Assembly (NCBI GenBank): GCA_018725275.1 | Contig: QLUC01000019.1 | Span: 1-18,023, forward strand | From: Bacillota bacterium | GTDB taxonomy: Bacteria > Bacillota > UBA994 | DNA length: 18,023 nt | Direction: 5' to 3' | In this document: piece by piece, positions 1 through 6,028 of the stretch | Numbering within the stretch: position 1 is the stretch's first letter | Layout: each line of letters starts with the position of its first letter | Program-made: the position numbers and the translations under genes | The notes under the pieces: generated by a model | Told to the model about the DNA's origin: nothing | Database searches by the model: none | The model's input: only the letters and a program-made list of their open reading frames with translations

Positions 1-192
1 AGTGCGACCCTCTACCGTAAATCTAACGCCCTGCACCCCGGGTAGTTCACTGAGGGTGTGAAGCACGGCCCCCAAAATGGCGGTCTCCGCCGTGGCACTG
101 GCCCCATGGGCATAAATCTCCCGCGTGAAATCTACCTCGGCTATCCCTAGGCTATTCAGCCGCACCCCGCGCACCCTACAACAGGGCATCAA
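1..192 (-). pseudogene. GerM-domain protein C-terminal fragment, cut by window edge
   Basis: The minus strand reads in one frame into a clear C-terminal half of a GerM domain: a GIAEVDFTREI segment, then ETAILGAVLHTLSELPGV and a VRFTVEG ending. It resembles the end of the second GerM domain of the gene at 1759-2727. The coding sequence continues beyond base 1. The N-terminal half of a GerM domain (strand-rich part and the L..GP segment) is missing: only about 60 bases lie between the murI stop and this fragment, and they give no signal peptide, lipobox or Shine-Dalgarno site in this frame. The only start-like codons are TTG (192-190) and ATG (189-187), with nothing ribosome-binding ahead of them. 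I infer a 5'-truncated gene or a remnant. A short functional GerM module, or a frameshift hiding the real start, cannot be excluded without the rest of the gene. Confidence 0.55.
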
Positions 193-252
193 GAGGCCAA
201 CATGCCGTAAGCAAATAAGTTTCCTTACATCGATATGTGAGGCCCAAAGGAC

Positions 253-1059
253 TTATGACATCTCTACCCGCAAGCCATCACTGCCCCTCGCGAACCGCAC
301 CTCTTTAGTCTCCCCGATGTCCGGCCACAGTCCACGCGCCACGCGGAGAAAATTATCCCCCGACCCAGAAACCAAGCAGGTAGTGTGCCCCTGACCGCGG
401 TGAATTTCGGTAGAGTGGCTGGCCACTGCTGCGGCCGCCTGGTAAGCCGGGTCGACCACGGTCACCCCGGGCGGCAAGAGGGGAGTGAGCGTTTCGAGCA
501 AGAAGGGATAATGAGTGCACCCCAGGACCAGGGTGTCTACAACCTGATCTAAGAGGGGCAGAAGACAGGCAGCTAGGGCTTGCTCGACTATTGGTCCGCA
601 AAGTTCACCCTGCTCTACGAGCGGAGCCAGCTCGCCACAAGCCTGTGTGGACACCCTCGCTTCGGGTCGATAGGCCAGGATGCTTTTTTCGTAGGCTTGC
701 GACCTTGTGGTCGCGAGCGTGGCCCATACCCCAATGGCACCGGTACGGGATACTTCTGCCGCCGCCCTCGCGCCAGGCTCGAGGACGCCAATGAGAGGCA
801 CCTTGTACCTTGCGCGCGCGAGAGGTAAGACCAAGGCCGACGATGTGTTGCAGGCCATGACAATAAGCCGGCAGCCCTCGGCCACAAGAAAGTCGCAAAT
901 GGCGAAGACAATTTCTCTTAGTTCGGCGCTACTCCTAGACCCGTAAGGCATGTGCAAAGTGTCGGCAAAATAGAGGCAGTCTTCACTGATTTTCAAGTCC
1001 CGCACTCTCCTGAGAACCGACAAACCGCCAACGCCCGAATCGAACAGTCCGATGGTCAA
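253..1059 (-). CDS. murI: Glutamate racemase
   Basis: MurI interconverts L- and D-glutamate in the cytoplasm and supplies D-Glu for peptidoglycan stem peptides. The product has the family hallmarks: an N-terminal TIGLFDSGVGG loop with the conserved Asp-Ser, the first catalytic cysteine in MACNTSS (about residue 70) and the second in LVLGCTHYP (about residue 181), followed by the VVDPA segment. About 268 residues is normal for the family. I chose the TTG start at 1059 because GAAGGGG lies 8 nt upstream and the protein then begins directly with the conserved first strand. An in-frame GTG at 1104 would add 15 residues with no SD (the bases there are anti-SD-like). A terminator hairpin lies upstream at 1124-1148, so murI is probably transcribed separately from marR or by readthrough. 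No promoter is convincing; TTGAGA at 1115-1120 is the best -35 candidate. Confidence 0.95.
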   Translation of the reverse strand: MTIGLFDSGVGGLSVLRRVRDLKISEDCLYFADTLHMPYGSRSSAELREIVFAICDFLVAEGCRLIVMACNTSSALVLPLARARYKVPLIGVLEPGARAAAEVSRTGAIGVWATLATTRSQAYEKSILAYRPEARVSTQACGELAPLVEQGELCGPIVEQALAACLLPLLDQVVDTLVLGCTHYPFLLETLTPLLPPGVTVVDPAYQAAAAVASHSTEIHRGQGHTTCLVSGSGDNFLRVARGLWPDIGETKEVRFARGSDGLRVEMS

Positions 1060-1123
1060 ACAAGCCACCCCTTCGTTGTCAGTACAGTATCTTATGCTAC
1101 CCACAAGGAGGTGGTCTCAATAA

Positions 1124-1148
1124 GCAAAAAACCTGCTCGCGCAGGTCA
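1124..1148 (-). terminator. Rho-independent terminator after marR
   Basis: On the minus strand a perfect 6-bp GC-rich stem (ACCTGC / GCAGGT, loop GCGA; plus coordinates 1131-1146) is followed at once by a run of six T. It lies 5 nt after the MarR stop codon and ahead of murI in the direction of transcription. It could be a simple terminator or a readthrough attenuator for murI. Confidence 0.8.
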
Positions 1149-1152
1149 AGCC

Positions 1153-1608
1153 CTAACTTACCTCTTCTTGAGCCATCAATTCCGACAAATGAGTAAGCGC
1201 CACAATCATAGCCCTATTTTCCTCAGGCGAAACTTTCACCAGGACCTCTGCCAAGTAGCGCTTCCGCGCCGCCATGACTTCGGCTAACATTTGGTGACCG
1301 CGGTCGAGAACCCGCAAACGGATGACGCGCCGATCAAGGGCATCCCTTTCCCTCATCACCAGCCCATTGCGCTCCATGCGGTCGACTAGATCGGTGGCCG
1401 TACTGCAGGCGAGGTACATTTTTTCGCCTAACTCACCAATGGTCAGCACCCCGTTCTGGATGAGGATCAGCAAGGCGTCAAATTGGGGAGGAGTAATCTC
1501 AAAGTCTGATAATATCTCCCGCCCGCGTTTCTTAATTATCTGACCGACAGTGCGCAAAAGCCGCTCAACGTCCTCGACAATCTCTCTAGAAATCTGGCTA
1601 GTTACCAC
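1153..1608 (-). CDS. MarR-family transcriptional regulator
   Basis: The product is a cytoplasmic winged-helix repressor-type protein of 151 residues, standard for MarR. A helical N-terminal dimerisation segment (ISREIVEDVERLLRTVGQIIKKRG) precedes the wHTH: ITPPQFDALLILIQNGVLTIGELGEKM, recognition helix around CSTATDLVDRMERNGLV, then the wing RERDALDRRVIRLRVLDRG, which carries the classic D-x-R-x-x-x-L wing signature. The GTG start at 1608 is chosen because GAGGGGG lies 7 nt upstream; a longer in-frame reading (to 1731) would run through the promoter. A MarR gene next to a glutamate racemase and gerM is also seen in Bacillus (ysmB-racE-gerM neighbourhood), so it may act locally. The ligand and targets are unknown. 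It has its own strong promoter at 1686-1713 and is closed by a terminator. Confidence 0.92.
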   Translation of the reverse strand: MVTSQISREIVEDVERLLRTVGQIIKKRGREILSDFEITPPQFDALLILIQNGVLTIGELGEKMYLACSTATDLVDRMERNGLVMRERDALDRRVIRLRVLDRGHQMLAEVMAARKRYLAEVLVKVSPEENRAMIVALTHLSELMAQEEVS

Positions 1609-1685
1609 CTTGTCACCCCCTCTCGCCCTATATCTCACCATGTAGCTCGAACACGTGCAACTGTTCATTGGTGTGGCACGAGACA

Positions 1686-1713
1686 ATTTTACCATAACGG
1701 AACAAGGCGTCAA
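1686..1713 (-). promoter_or_regulatory. Sigma-A-type promoter of the marR gene
   Basis: On the minus strand TTGACG (1713-1708) is followed after 16 bp by TAAAAT (1691-1686), close to the -35/-10 consensus. It lies between the gerM stop and the marR start, about 80 bp ahead of the GTG. Between promoter and start there is an imperfect dyad (CTCGTGC...GCACGTG, about 1655-1684), which could be an autoregulatory operator. That last point is inference. Confidence 0.7.
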
Positions 1714-1758
1714 GGCATTCGCTAAATGCACCTCGATCGCAAGGCAGCAACACCAATC

Positions 1759-2727
1759 CTATTGTGGAAGGACAATGTGGTTAATGGGAGTCCTACCGAT
1801 AGGGGCACTTAAATCGATGTTGGCGCTCAGGGGGCCTAGCACCCGCCCATCGACTAAGAACTGCACCTTTTTAACCTGCGGGAACTCAAGCAAGGTCTGC
1901 ACCAAGGCATCCACGACAATTTGCTCGTGAAAGGCTCCCCGCAGAAAGAGATTGACCACAGTCTTGTCTAGGTTGACTATGGCTACACCGTTTTCCACGC
2001 TGATACCTCGGAATTGAACTCCACGCGGCACCGGCGAGACAAGGCCGTCACTAGGCGGGAAGTTGAGCAAAGCTTGTAGTGCCATGGCCGGCTCGCGCCG
2101 CGGCACGGGCACCGTAATCGGCACGAGCAAATCTCTATCCGGCATTCTGGCGTAGAGCACCACATGGGGCTCCGCCAATTGCACAGAATTAATTGCGGAT
2201 GGTCGCGCTAGCGGATGGCTCAAGTTAAACCCGCCGACCACGCCCTGTACGGGACGACCGGCAATCACCAAGCGCACAGCTTCAACATCAGCGAATGTCG
2301 TCAAGGTGAGGACCACTGCGCCAATGAAGGTGCGCTGCTCAGCCTGATTGCGCGATACCCAGGCTTGAAATGCCCCGGTCATCTCCACCTCTAAAGTGCT
2401 GCCTTGGTGAGAAACCCCGACAATGCGGGCCTCGGGACCTCCAGGCAGACGAAACCCCGGCGAAACAAACCCGCCATTTATAAGGAATACTGCTTGCTCG
2501 ACCGGTGATGACCCGTCTAGTTTGCGGCTCACGCTCACCGGGACAAGGTGCGAGCTCGCCTGGTGCACGACAAATACACTGACAAAAGGCGCGTTCCCAT
2601 CTGTGGTGTAGGAAGTAGCGACGGGTGCGGTAGGCGCATCTGTGCCCCGGCGGGCGACATTGAGGCAGCCGGTGGCCATAAAGAGCGCTAGGAGTACAAC
2701 CACAAACATCTTCATCCACGCGCGCAT
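1759..2727 (-). CDS. gerM: GerM-domain lipoprotein (two GerM domains)
   Basis: The product is a predicted surface lipoprotein of about 322 residues. An N-terminal hydrophobic stretch ends in a lipobox (LFMATGC, Cys near residue 21), followed by two GerM domains. Domain 1 spans about 50-165 (SVFVVHQ, LVPVSV, the EQAVFLINGGFVSPGFRLP segment, a VLTLTTFADVEAVRLVI end). Domain 2 spans about 180-300 (VVLYARMPDRDLLVPITVPV, ALQALLNFPPSDGLVSPVP, GVAIVNLDKT, LLEFPQVKKVQFLVDG). GerM in Bacillus is a sporulation/germination protein linked to spore peptidoglycan and engulfment. I chose ATG 2727 because GGGGGG lies 7 nt upstream; GTG 2733 and ATG 2715 are alternatives. TATACT (2748-2753, minus strand) is a possible -10, but no good -35 accompanies it. 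Confidence 0.88.
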   Translation of the reverse strand: MRAWMKMFVVVLLALFMATGCLNVARRGTDAPTAPVATSYTTDGNAPFVSVFVVHQASSHLVPVSVSRKLDGSSPVEQAVFLINGGFVSPGFRLPGGPEARIVGVSHQGSTLEVEMTGAFQAWVSRNQAEQRTFIGAVVLTLTTFADVEAVRLVIAGRPVQGVVGGFNLSHPLARPSAINSVQLAEPHVVLYARMPDRDLLVPITVPVPRREPAMALQALLNFPPSDGLVSPVPRGVQFRGISVENGVAIVNLDKTVVNLFLRGAFHEQIVVDALVQTLLEFPQVKKVQFLVDGRVLGPLSANIDLSAPIGRTPINHIVLPQ

Positions 2728-2776
2728 CCTCACACCCCCCTGCTCTTAGTATACCGCTAAGGACAGGGGCATCTTG

Positions 2777-4000
2777 TTACAAACTCATTAAATCTTTGCG
2801 GTACTCGCTGGGCCTACCCAGCATATCCTCCACCACCCGGCGCACTTGTTGCGTTTTATCGGGGGGGGCAAAGACATAAAATCTTGCCAGTGCCGCATAT
2901 TGACGGGCCAAGGCCGCAATGTCGCCGCTCTCCTCTAGCGACAGGGGCTCACTGCCGCGTTTAGTCAGCACAGTGACCTCTGCCTCTTTGAGTACCCCGC
3001 GTGGCCCTAGATAGATTCCTACCTCTGTCGGGTCAAGTCCCACCGCCTCGGCAATAACCCCTTCATAATAGAACCGTTGTTGCCATAGCAAAGCGAGCGC
3101 GTCATCGGCTACCTGAACGAAGGCGCGCTTATAAAGGCGCCGCCAACGTAGATTATCGGCTAAGGCCCAGAGGGCAGTATCGTGGCGCTCCGTTGCCCGA
3201 CTGAGACATTGCGCCAAAAGCCCCTCGTCGGTGAGAGCCAAAAGTTCCCCTTCGGTAAAGCCCGCCCTCTCTACCATTTTGGCCAACATAGTTCCGGCGG
3301 CTAACTTGGCATGGTGATAGTAAAGCCTCTCTGTCAAGTAGTACCTTAGTCGCAAAAGATGGACCAACTCCGAGCGGGCATCGGGGCGGTCAAGGCCCTT
3401 ATGCACTAAGCGGTACACCAAGCGTCCATCCCTAACAGAAAAATTATCCAAGACCCGGTCATCATAATCATGCACGAGGCCGGCAAAGTAGGCATCACGG
3501 CGCAGGTAGTCTAGGACGTCGGCATCGATAGTGCCTTTTATTATCTCGCTAAGATAAGATTCTGCCCTAGGCAAGGTTTCGAGTAAGATGTCCGCAACTT
3601 GGCCGTAAAGACCGGCACGAGAAAGAATAACCCCCACCTCGGTGTCACTTAAGACCCGTGCCAGGCGCTCCTTGGAATCGTGTTTCGCGAAAAGGGAAAA
3701 CTCTTCTTCGAGGGTGTGCCCAAAAGGCATATGCCCCACATCATGCAGCAAAGCGGCACAACCTACCGCCAGCAGCTCGGTGGGGCAAGGGTTTCCGACC
3801 GCACCTTGGTACAGACGCCGCGCCATGTGGTAGGTGCCCAGACTATGGTCAAAGCGCGTATGCACACAACCGGGGTAGACATAGTGCGTCAGACCAAGCT
3901 GTTTAACACCCCGCAGGCGCTGCAGTGCCTGCGTATCTAGTAGCTCCTTCGCCACTTGGTCGATAACGATATCGCCATGGATAGGGTCCCGAACTCGCAC
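2777..4000 (-). CDS. HD-domain phosphohydrolase (dNTPase-like)
   Basis: A protein of about 407 residues of the HD superfamily, resembling deoxyguanosinetriphosphate triphosphohydrolase-like proteins such as YwfO. It opens with the family-typical RDPIHGDI segment. Metal-binding positions are visible in order: H in TRFDHSLGTYH (about 52), HD in LLHDVGHMPFGH (about 86-87), and the distal Asp in KGTIDADVLDYLRRD (about 160). The C-terminal part is helical with no recognised extra domain. The substrate cannot be read from sequence; dNTPs or another nucleotide are plausible. GTG at 4000 is preferred because GAGGAG lies 8 nt upstream; GTG 4009 lies too close to that SD. It is divergent from the D-aminopeptidase gene, with a 104-bp shared regulatory region, and probably leads the gerM operon 49 bp downstream. 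Confidence 0.85.
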   Translation of the reverse strand: MRVRDPIHGDIVIDQVAKELLDTQALQRLRGVKQLGLTHYVYPGCVHTRFDHSLGTYHMARRLYQGAVGNPCPTELLAVGCAALLHDVGHMPFGHTLEEEFSLFAKHDSKERLARVLSDTEVGVILSRAGLYGQVADILLETLPRAESYLSEIIKGTIDADVLDYLRRDAYFAGLVHDYDDRVLDNFSVRDGRLVYRLVHKGLDRPDARSELVHLLRLRYYLTERLYYHHAKLAAGTMLAKMVERAGFTEGELLALTDEGLLAQCLSRATERHDTALWALADNLRWRRLYKRAFVQVADDALALLWQQRFYYEGVIAEAVGLDPTEVGIYLGPRGVLKEAEVTVLTKRGSEPLSLEESGDIAALARQYAALARFYVFAPPDKTQQVRRVVEDMLGRPSEYRKDLMSL

Positions 4001-4031
4001 CCGGCTCACTCCTCTTTTTTCCCTTGCCCGC

Positions 4032-4051
4032 CCCGGCAGGAATGTGCCGGG
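4032..4051. promoter_or_regulatory. GC-rich hairpin in divergent intergenic region
   Basis: A perfect 7-bp inverted repeat (CCCGGCA, 6-nt loop, TGCCGGG) sits just upstream of the HD-hydrolase ribosome-binding site, in the leader of the minus-strand gene. No T-run follows it on either strand, so it does not look like a terminator. Its function is unknown; it could be a leader structure or an operator. Confidence 0.4.
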
Positions 4052-4054
4052 CAG

Positions 4055-4085
4055 TGTCGAAACATATAGGCAATCGAAATATACT
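4055..4085 (+). promoter_or_regulatory. Candidate promoter of dppA-like gene with Spo0A-box-like site
   Basis: TGTCGAAA (4055-4062) matches the core of the Spo0A box (TGTCGAA). It overlaps a weak -35 (TCGAAA) that is followed after 17 bp by TATACT (4080-4085), ahead of the SD and TTG start at 4105. A box on top of a poor -35 is the geometry of Spo0A-activated sigma-A promoters. The match is short, so regulation by Spo0A is inference. Confidence 0.4.
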
Positions 4086-4104
4086 TCAGGCAGGAGGGTT
4101 TTAG

Positions 4105-4920
4105 TTGAAGATTTTTATCAGTGTCGATATTGAGGGCATCTCTGGTGTGGTCAACAGCGACAGCACCGGACCGACCGGCAAGGACTATAGCGAAGCATGC
4201 CGACAGATGACGGCAGAAGTCAATGCGGCTATTCAGGGCGCACTAGCCGCCGGCGCCACCGAGATTATTGTCAACGACAGCCATGGCGGCATGAACAACC
4301 TCATCCCGAAAGACCTGCACCCCGCAGCTCTGGTCATCCTCGGCACACCCAAACCCCTCATGATGATGGAGGGCGTCGATAAGAGCTGTGCCGCCGCGAT
4401 GTTCATCGGCTACCACTCCCGCATGCACGCCGCCGGTGTCCTCGCCCACACCATCAGCGGGGGCGTGGTGAGCAATGTATGGGTCAACGGTGTCCTCTGC
4501 GGCGAAATCGGCATCAACGCCGGCCTAGCGGGACATTTTGGTGTGCCGGTAATATTGGTGAGCGGCGACAGTGACGCAGCCGGCGAGGCTCAAGCGCTCA
4601 TCAAGGGCACTGAGGTTGCCATCGTCAAAGAGGCGGTAACCCGCTACAGCGCGAGAAACCTGCACCCCGAAAAAGCCACCTCACTTATCAAGCAGCAGGC
4701 CGAACGGGCCGTGCATAGACTGTCTAGCATAGAGACGCTCACGTTCTCCGCCCCGGTCACCATGCGCTTAGAGCTGCTTAATTCCGGCATGGCCGATGCC
4801 GCGAGTTTTCTGCCGCACTCAAGGCGTCTTGACGGGCGCACCGTCGAGTACACGGCGGAAGACTATGTCACCGCTTTCCAAGGTCTGCGGGCCATGATAA
4901 CCCTAGCCTCCAAGAACTAG
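4105..4920 (+). CDS. dppA: M55-family zinc D-aminopeptidase
   Basis: A 271-residue DppA-type cytoplasmic peptidase that releases N-terminal D-amino acids from short peptides; in Bacillus DppA is linked to starvation and sporulation. The zinc ligands of DppA line up almost position by position: D8 and E10 in SVDIEG, H60 in NDSHGG, H104 in GYHSRM and E134 in CGEIGIN; the proposed catalytic H115 is present in LAHT. The length matches the family. The start is TTG at 4105 with AGGAGGG 6 nt upstream. The gene stands alone, without dppBCDE transporter genes beside it, and converges on the ynzC-like gene with a 4-nt CTAG overlap of the two stop codons. The substrate is probably D-amino-acid peptides derived from peptidoglycan, inferred from family and context. 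Confidence 0.93.
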   Translation: MKIFISVDIEGISGVVNSDSTGPTGKDYSEACRQMTAEVNAAIQGALAAGATEIIVNDSHGGMNNLIPKDLHPAALVILGTPKPLMMMEGVDKSCAAAMFIGYHSRMHAAGVLAHTISGGVVSNVWVNGVLCGEIGINAGLAGHFGVPVILVSGDSDAAGEAQALIKGTEVAIVKEAVTRYSARNLHPEKATSLIKQQAERAVHRLSSIETLTFSAPVTMRLELLNSGMADAASFLPHSRRLDGRTVEYTAEDYVTAFQGLRAMITLASKN

Positions 4921-5117
4921 TGCTTGCAGCATGGGCAGTCCTTCTGCACCTTTTCTAGACCCAAATCTTCCAGTTGCGCCGCAAAACGACCGCGAAAAGC
5001 GGCTAAGTACTGCTCGCGCAACTGCCCCTGCTCGCTTTGTTCCTCAGGGGATAGCCCGATTTCGCGTTTTTTCTTGGCCAAGGCATTGAGACGGGCAAGT
5101 TTTTCTTCACTGAGCAT
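4917..5117 (-). CDS. YnzC/DUF896-family small protein
   Basis: A 66-residue cytoplasmic protein matching the UPF0291/DUF896 pattern: the N-terminal helix MLSEEKLARLNALAKKKR, the GLSPEEQSEQGQLREQYLAAFR helix, and a short charged linker. DUF896 members (for example Bacillus YnzC) are small two-helix proteins of unclear function. ATG 5117 is chosen because AAGGAGG lies 6 nt upstream; a longer in-frame reading up to 5156 lacks an SD and does not match the family start. The C-terminus ends CPCCKH, a cysteine cluster not typical of the family that could bind metal (inference). Convergent with the D-aminopeptidase gene, sharing the CTAG stop overlap. Confidence 0.85.
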   Translation of the reverse strand: MLSEEKLARLNALAKKKREIGLSPEEQSEQGQLREQYLAAFRGRFAAQLEDLGLEKVQKDCPCCKH

Positions 5118-5211
5118 ACGAACCCTCCTTAGGCACTGTAAGCGTCCCGACTGCAAAGTCCGAGCGTTAGACCTATCTTACAACTCTTACAACAAAAACG
5201 CTACCCAGCTC

Positions 5212-5314
5212 TTATTTTTTCAGCAGTAGCAAGGCACCGGCGGCGAGCAGGAGCACCCCGATGCCCTGCCGAGCTTCGGAATATTCACCGCCACCAACCC
5301 GTAGTCTTGCTCAC
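5212..5314 (-). pseudogene. Frameshifted small membrane-protein ORF
   Basis: On the minus strand a GTG (5314-5312), preceded by AAAGGAGG, opens a frame that stops after 9 codons (MSKTTGWWR). Skipping one T (near 5286) restores a frame that runs EYSEARQGIG, then a solid hydrophobic helix (VLLLAAGALLLL), then KK and a TAA at 5214-5212. The joined product would be a 33-residue single-pass membrane peptide. The SD lies unusually close to the GTG, which weakens the case. No family is recognised. It is either a recently broken small gene or chance; the hydrophobic helix ending in KK before a stop is what suggests coding. Confidence 0.35.
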
Positions 5315-5337
5315 ACCTCCTTTCGCAATACATGCCG

Positions 5338-5370
5338 GCTATGCGCTTAGGGCCGCTGCATGTTATAATC
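5338..5370 (+). repeat. 33-bp direct repeat, copy 1
   Basis: Identical over 33 bases to 5798-5830. It starts GCTATGCGCTTAGG and ends with a perfect extended -10 motif (TGTTATAAT). Unlike copy 2, no SD or ORF follows on the plus strand. The two copies bracket the IS remnant and the REP-like element. Confidence 0.85.
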
Positions 5371-5464
5371 CCGGCTTTGACGGCCCATTGCTAAGATATT
5401 TTCCACCTCGCCTAGACGAAGCCTTTTCTTGGTGAAGTCGATGGCGAGAGAGTTCCCAATCCGG

Positions 5465-5494
5465 GGGTCGGCGTGCCATGTCACGCCGCTACCT
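5465..5494 (-). repeat. REP-like palindrome (copy identical to 17989-18018)
   Basis: A 30-base element with a 7-bp perfect stem (CGGCGTG/CACGCCG, 5469-5475 and 5482-5488) around a 6-nt loop. Read on the minus strand, the stem is immediately preceded by GTAG, the tetranucleotide known to mark REP hairpins cleaved by some RAYTs. All 30 bases are identical to the copy downstream of the RAYT gene about 12.5 kb away. It sits right next to the stop that ends the transposase remnant. Confidence 0.8.
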
Positions 5495-5499
5495 AGTAT

Positions 5500-5769
5500 C
5501 TACCCTTTTCCACGAAAGCCTTCTTCGGAACCAGGAGACAATAACCTCGAGATCACTAGTAGCATCATGATGAAATTGGTGTTGTACTTATTACGAGCGA
5601 CCTCTTTGAAATTAGCTACTGGGTCATCGTACTCTTTTTGCAGAACATCTAAGTAACCGAGGGATTTGATCGTCTTAGCTTTGGGTTTGTCGGTAGCCGG
5701 ATCGCGATAACTCTTTTCAATAAAAAGCTAGACCCTCCCATTTTCCCTAAAGGACTTCGGGTTACTCAC
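5500..5769 (-). pseudogene. IS1634-like transposase N-terminal remnant
   Basis: Translated on the minus strand from GTG 5769, the frame gives RENGRV, an in-frame TAG (5730-5728), then LFIEKSYRDP, KTIKSLGYLDVLQKEYDDP and VANFKEVA. This is the characteristic N-terminal region of IS1634/IS4-type transposases (YRDP...IKSLGYLDEL...DDPIAHFKE). A further weakly matching part (ISRLLSPGSEE) ends at TAG 5502-5500. The DDE catalytic core is absent, so this is an inactivated fragment. The same frame stays open beyond the stop, through the REP-like element, to TAA 5349-5347 (IDFTKKRLRLGEVENILAM), a stretch I cannot assign. No terminal inverted repeats are recognisable. Confidence 0.75.
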
Positions 5770-5797
5770 ATCAATGAGTGGCTGTCAAACTAACGCC

Positions 5798-5830
5798 GCT
5801 ATGCGCTTAGGGCCGCTGCATGTTATAATC
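5798..5830 (+). repeat. 33-bp direct repeat, copy 2
   Basis: An exact copy of 5338-5370. Here its extended -10 (TGTTATAAT, 5821-5829) is followed by a ribosome-binding site and a short ORF, so this copy is probably a working promoter. Confidence 0.85.
5821..5829 (+). promoter_or_regulatory. Extended -10 promoter of small ORF
   Basis: TGTTATAAT is a perfect extended -10 (TGnTATAAT). The -35 region at 17 bp (ATGCGC) is poor, as is usual for extended -10 promoters. The predicted start of transcription is about 12 nt ahead of the GGGGAGGTGG ribosome-binding site. Confidence 0.6.
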
Positions 5831-5848
5831 TCTGGGGAGGTGGACAAG

Positions 5849-5956
5849 ATGGGTGCAAAGTGTAAGAAGATTTTTAAAATAGGTAAGCAGTTGAAAATGG
5901 ACAAGGTACAGCCCCAGGCAACAACCGGACAAAAAGGGAAAAGACCGACTAGGTAG
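5849..5956 (+). CDS. Small basic protein, 35 residues, unknown
   Basis: A 35-codon ORF (MGAKCKKIFKIGKQ start, KGKRPTR end) with a very strong SD (GGGGAGG, 8 nt ahead of ATG) and an extended -10 promoter 20 nt upstream, closed by a rho-independent terminator whose stem contains the stop region. The product is strongly basic (many Lys/Arg, almost no acidic residues), has one Cys and no membrane segment. I recognise no family. A nucleic-acid-binding peptide or a small antimicrobial-like peptide are possibilities only. The complete promoter-SD-ORF-terminator layout in about 150 bp is the main evidence that it is expressed; a small RNA is the alternative reading. Confidence 0.55.
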   Translation: MGAKCKKIFKIGKQLKMDKVQPQATTGQKGKRPTR

Positions 5957-5968
5957 TCGGTCTTTTTT
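5937..5968. terminator. Bidirectional rho-independent terminator
   Basis: A 12-bp perfect stem (5939-5950 and 5955-5966, core AGACCGACT/AGTCGGTCT) with a 4-nt loop, T-run on the plus side and on the minus side TTTT then CCC then TTTTT. It ends the small ORF on the plus strand and serves the amidase gene (stop at 6029) on the minus strand. Confidence 0.9.
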
Positions 5969-6028
5969 CTATGTCCCTCGCGGGCCTCGAGTGCCTCAAG
6001 CACATAGCCCAAGCGCCACGAAAGCTTC

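Larger units (their letters stand above)
5118..5848. other. Gene-poor stretch with degenerate elements
   Basis: No intact gene is convincing across these 731 bases. From left to right I see the leader of the ynzC-like gene, a frameshifted 33-codon membrane-protein ORF (5212-5314, minus), the first copy of a 33-bp repeat (5338-5370), an unassigned open minus-strand frame (5499-5347), a REP-like palindrome (5465-5494), an IS transposase N-terminal remnant (5500-5769, minus) and the second copy of the 33-bp repeat (5798-5830), which promotes the small ORF at 5849. The pieces look like decayed mobile material. Confidence 0.7.

Noticed and set aside
125..394. Plus-strand 89-codon frame over the murI end
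   Set aside because: It is antisense to murI and to the GerM fragment, without an SD or recognisable product.
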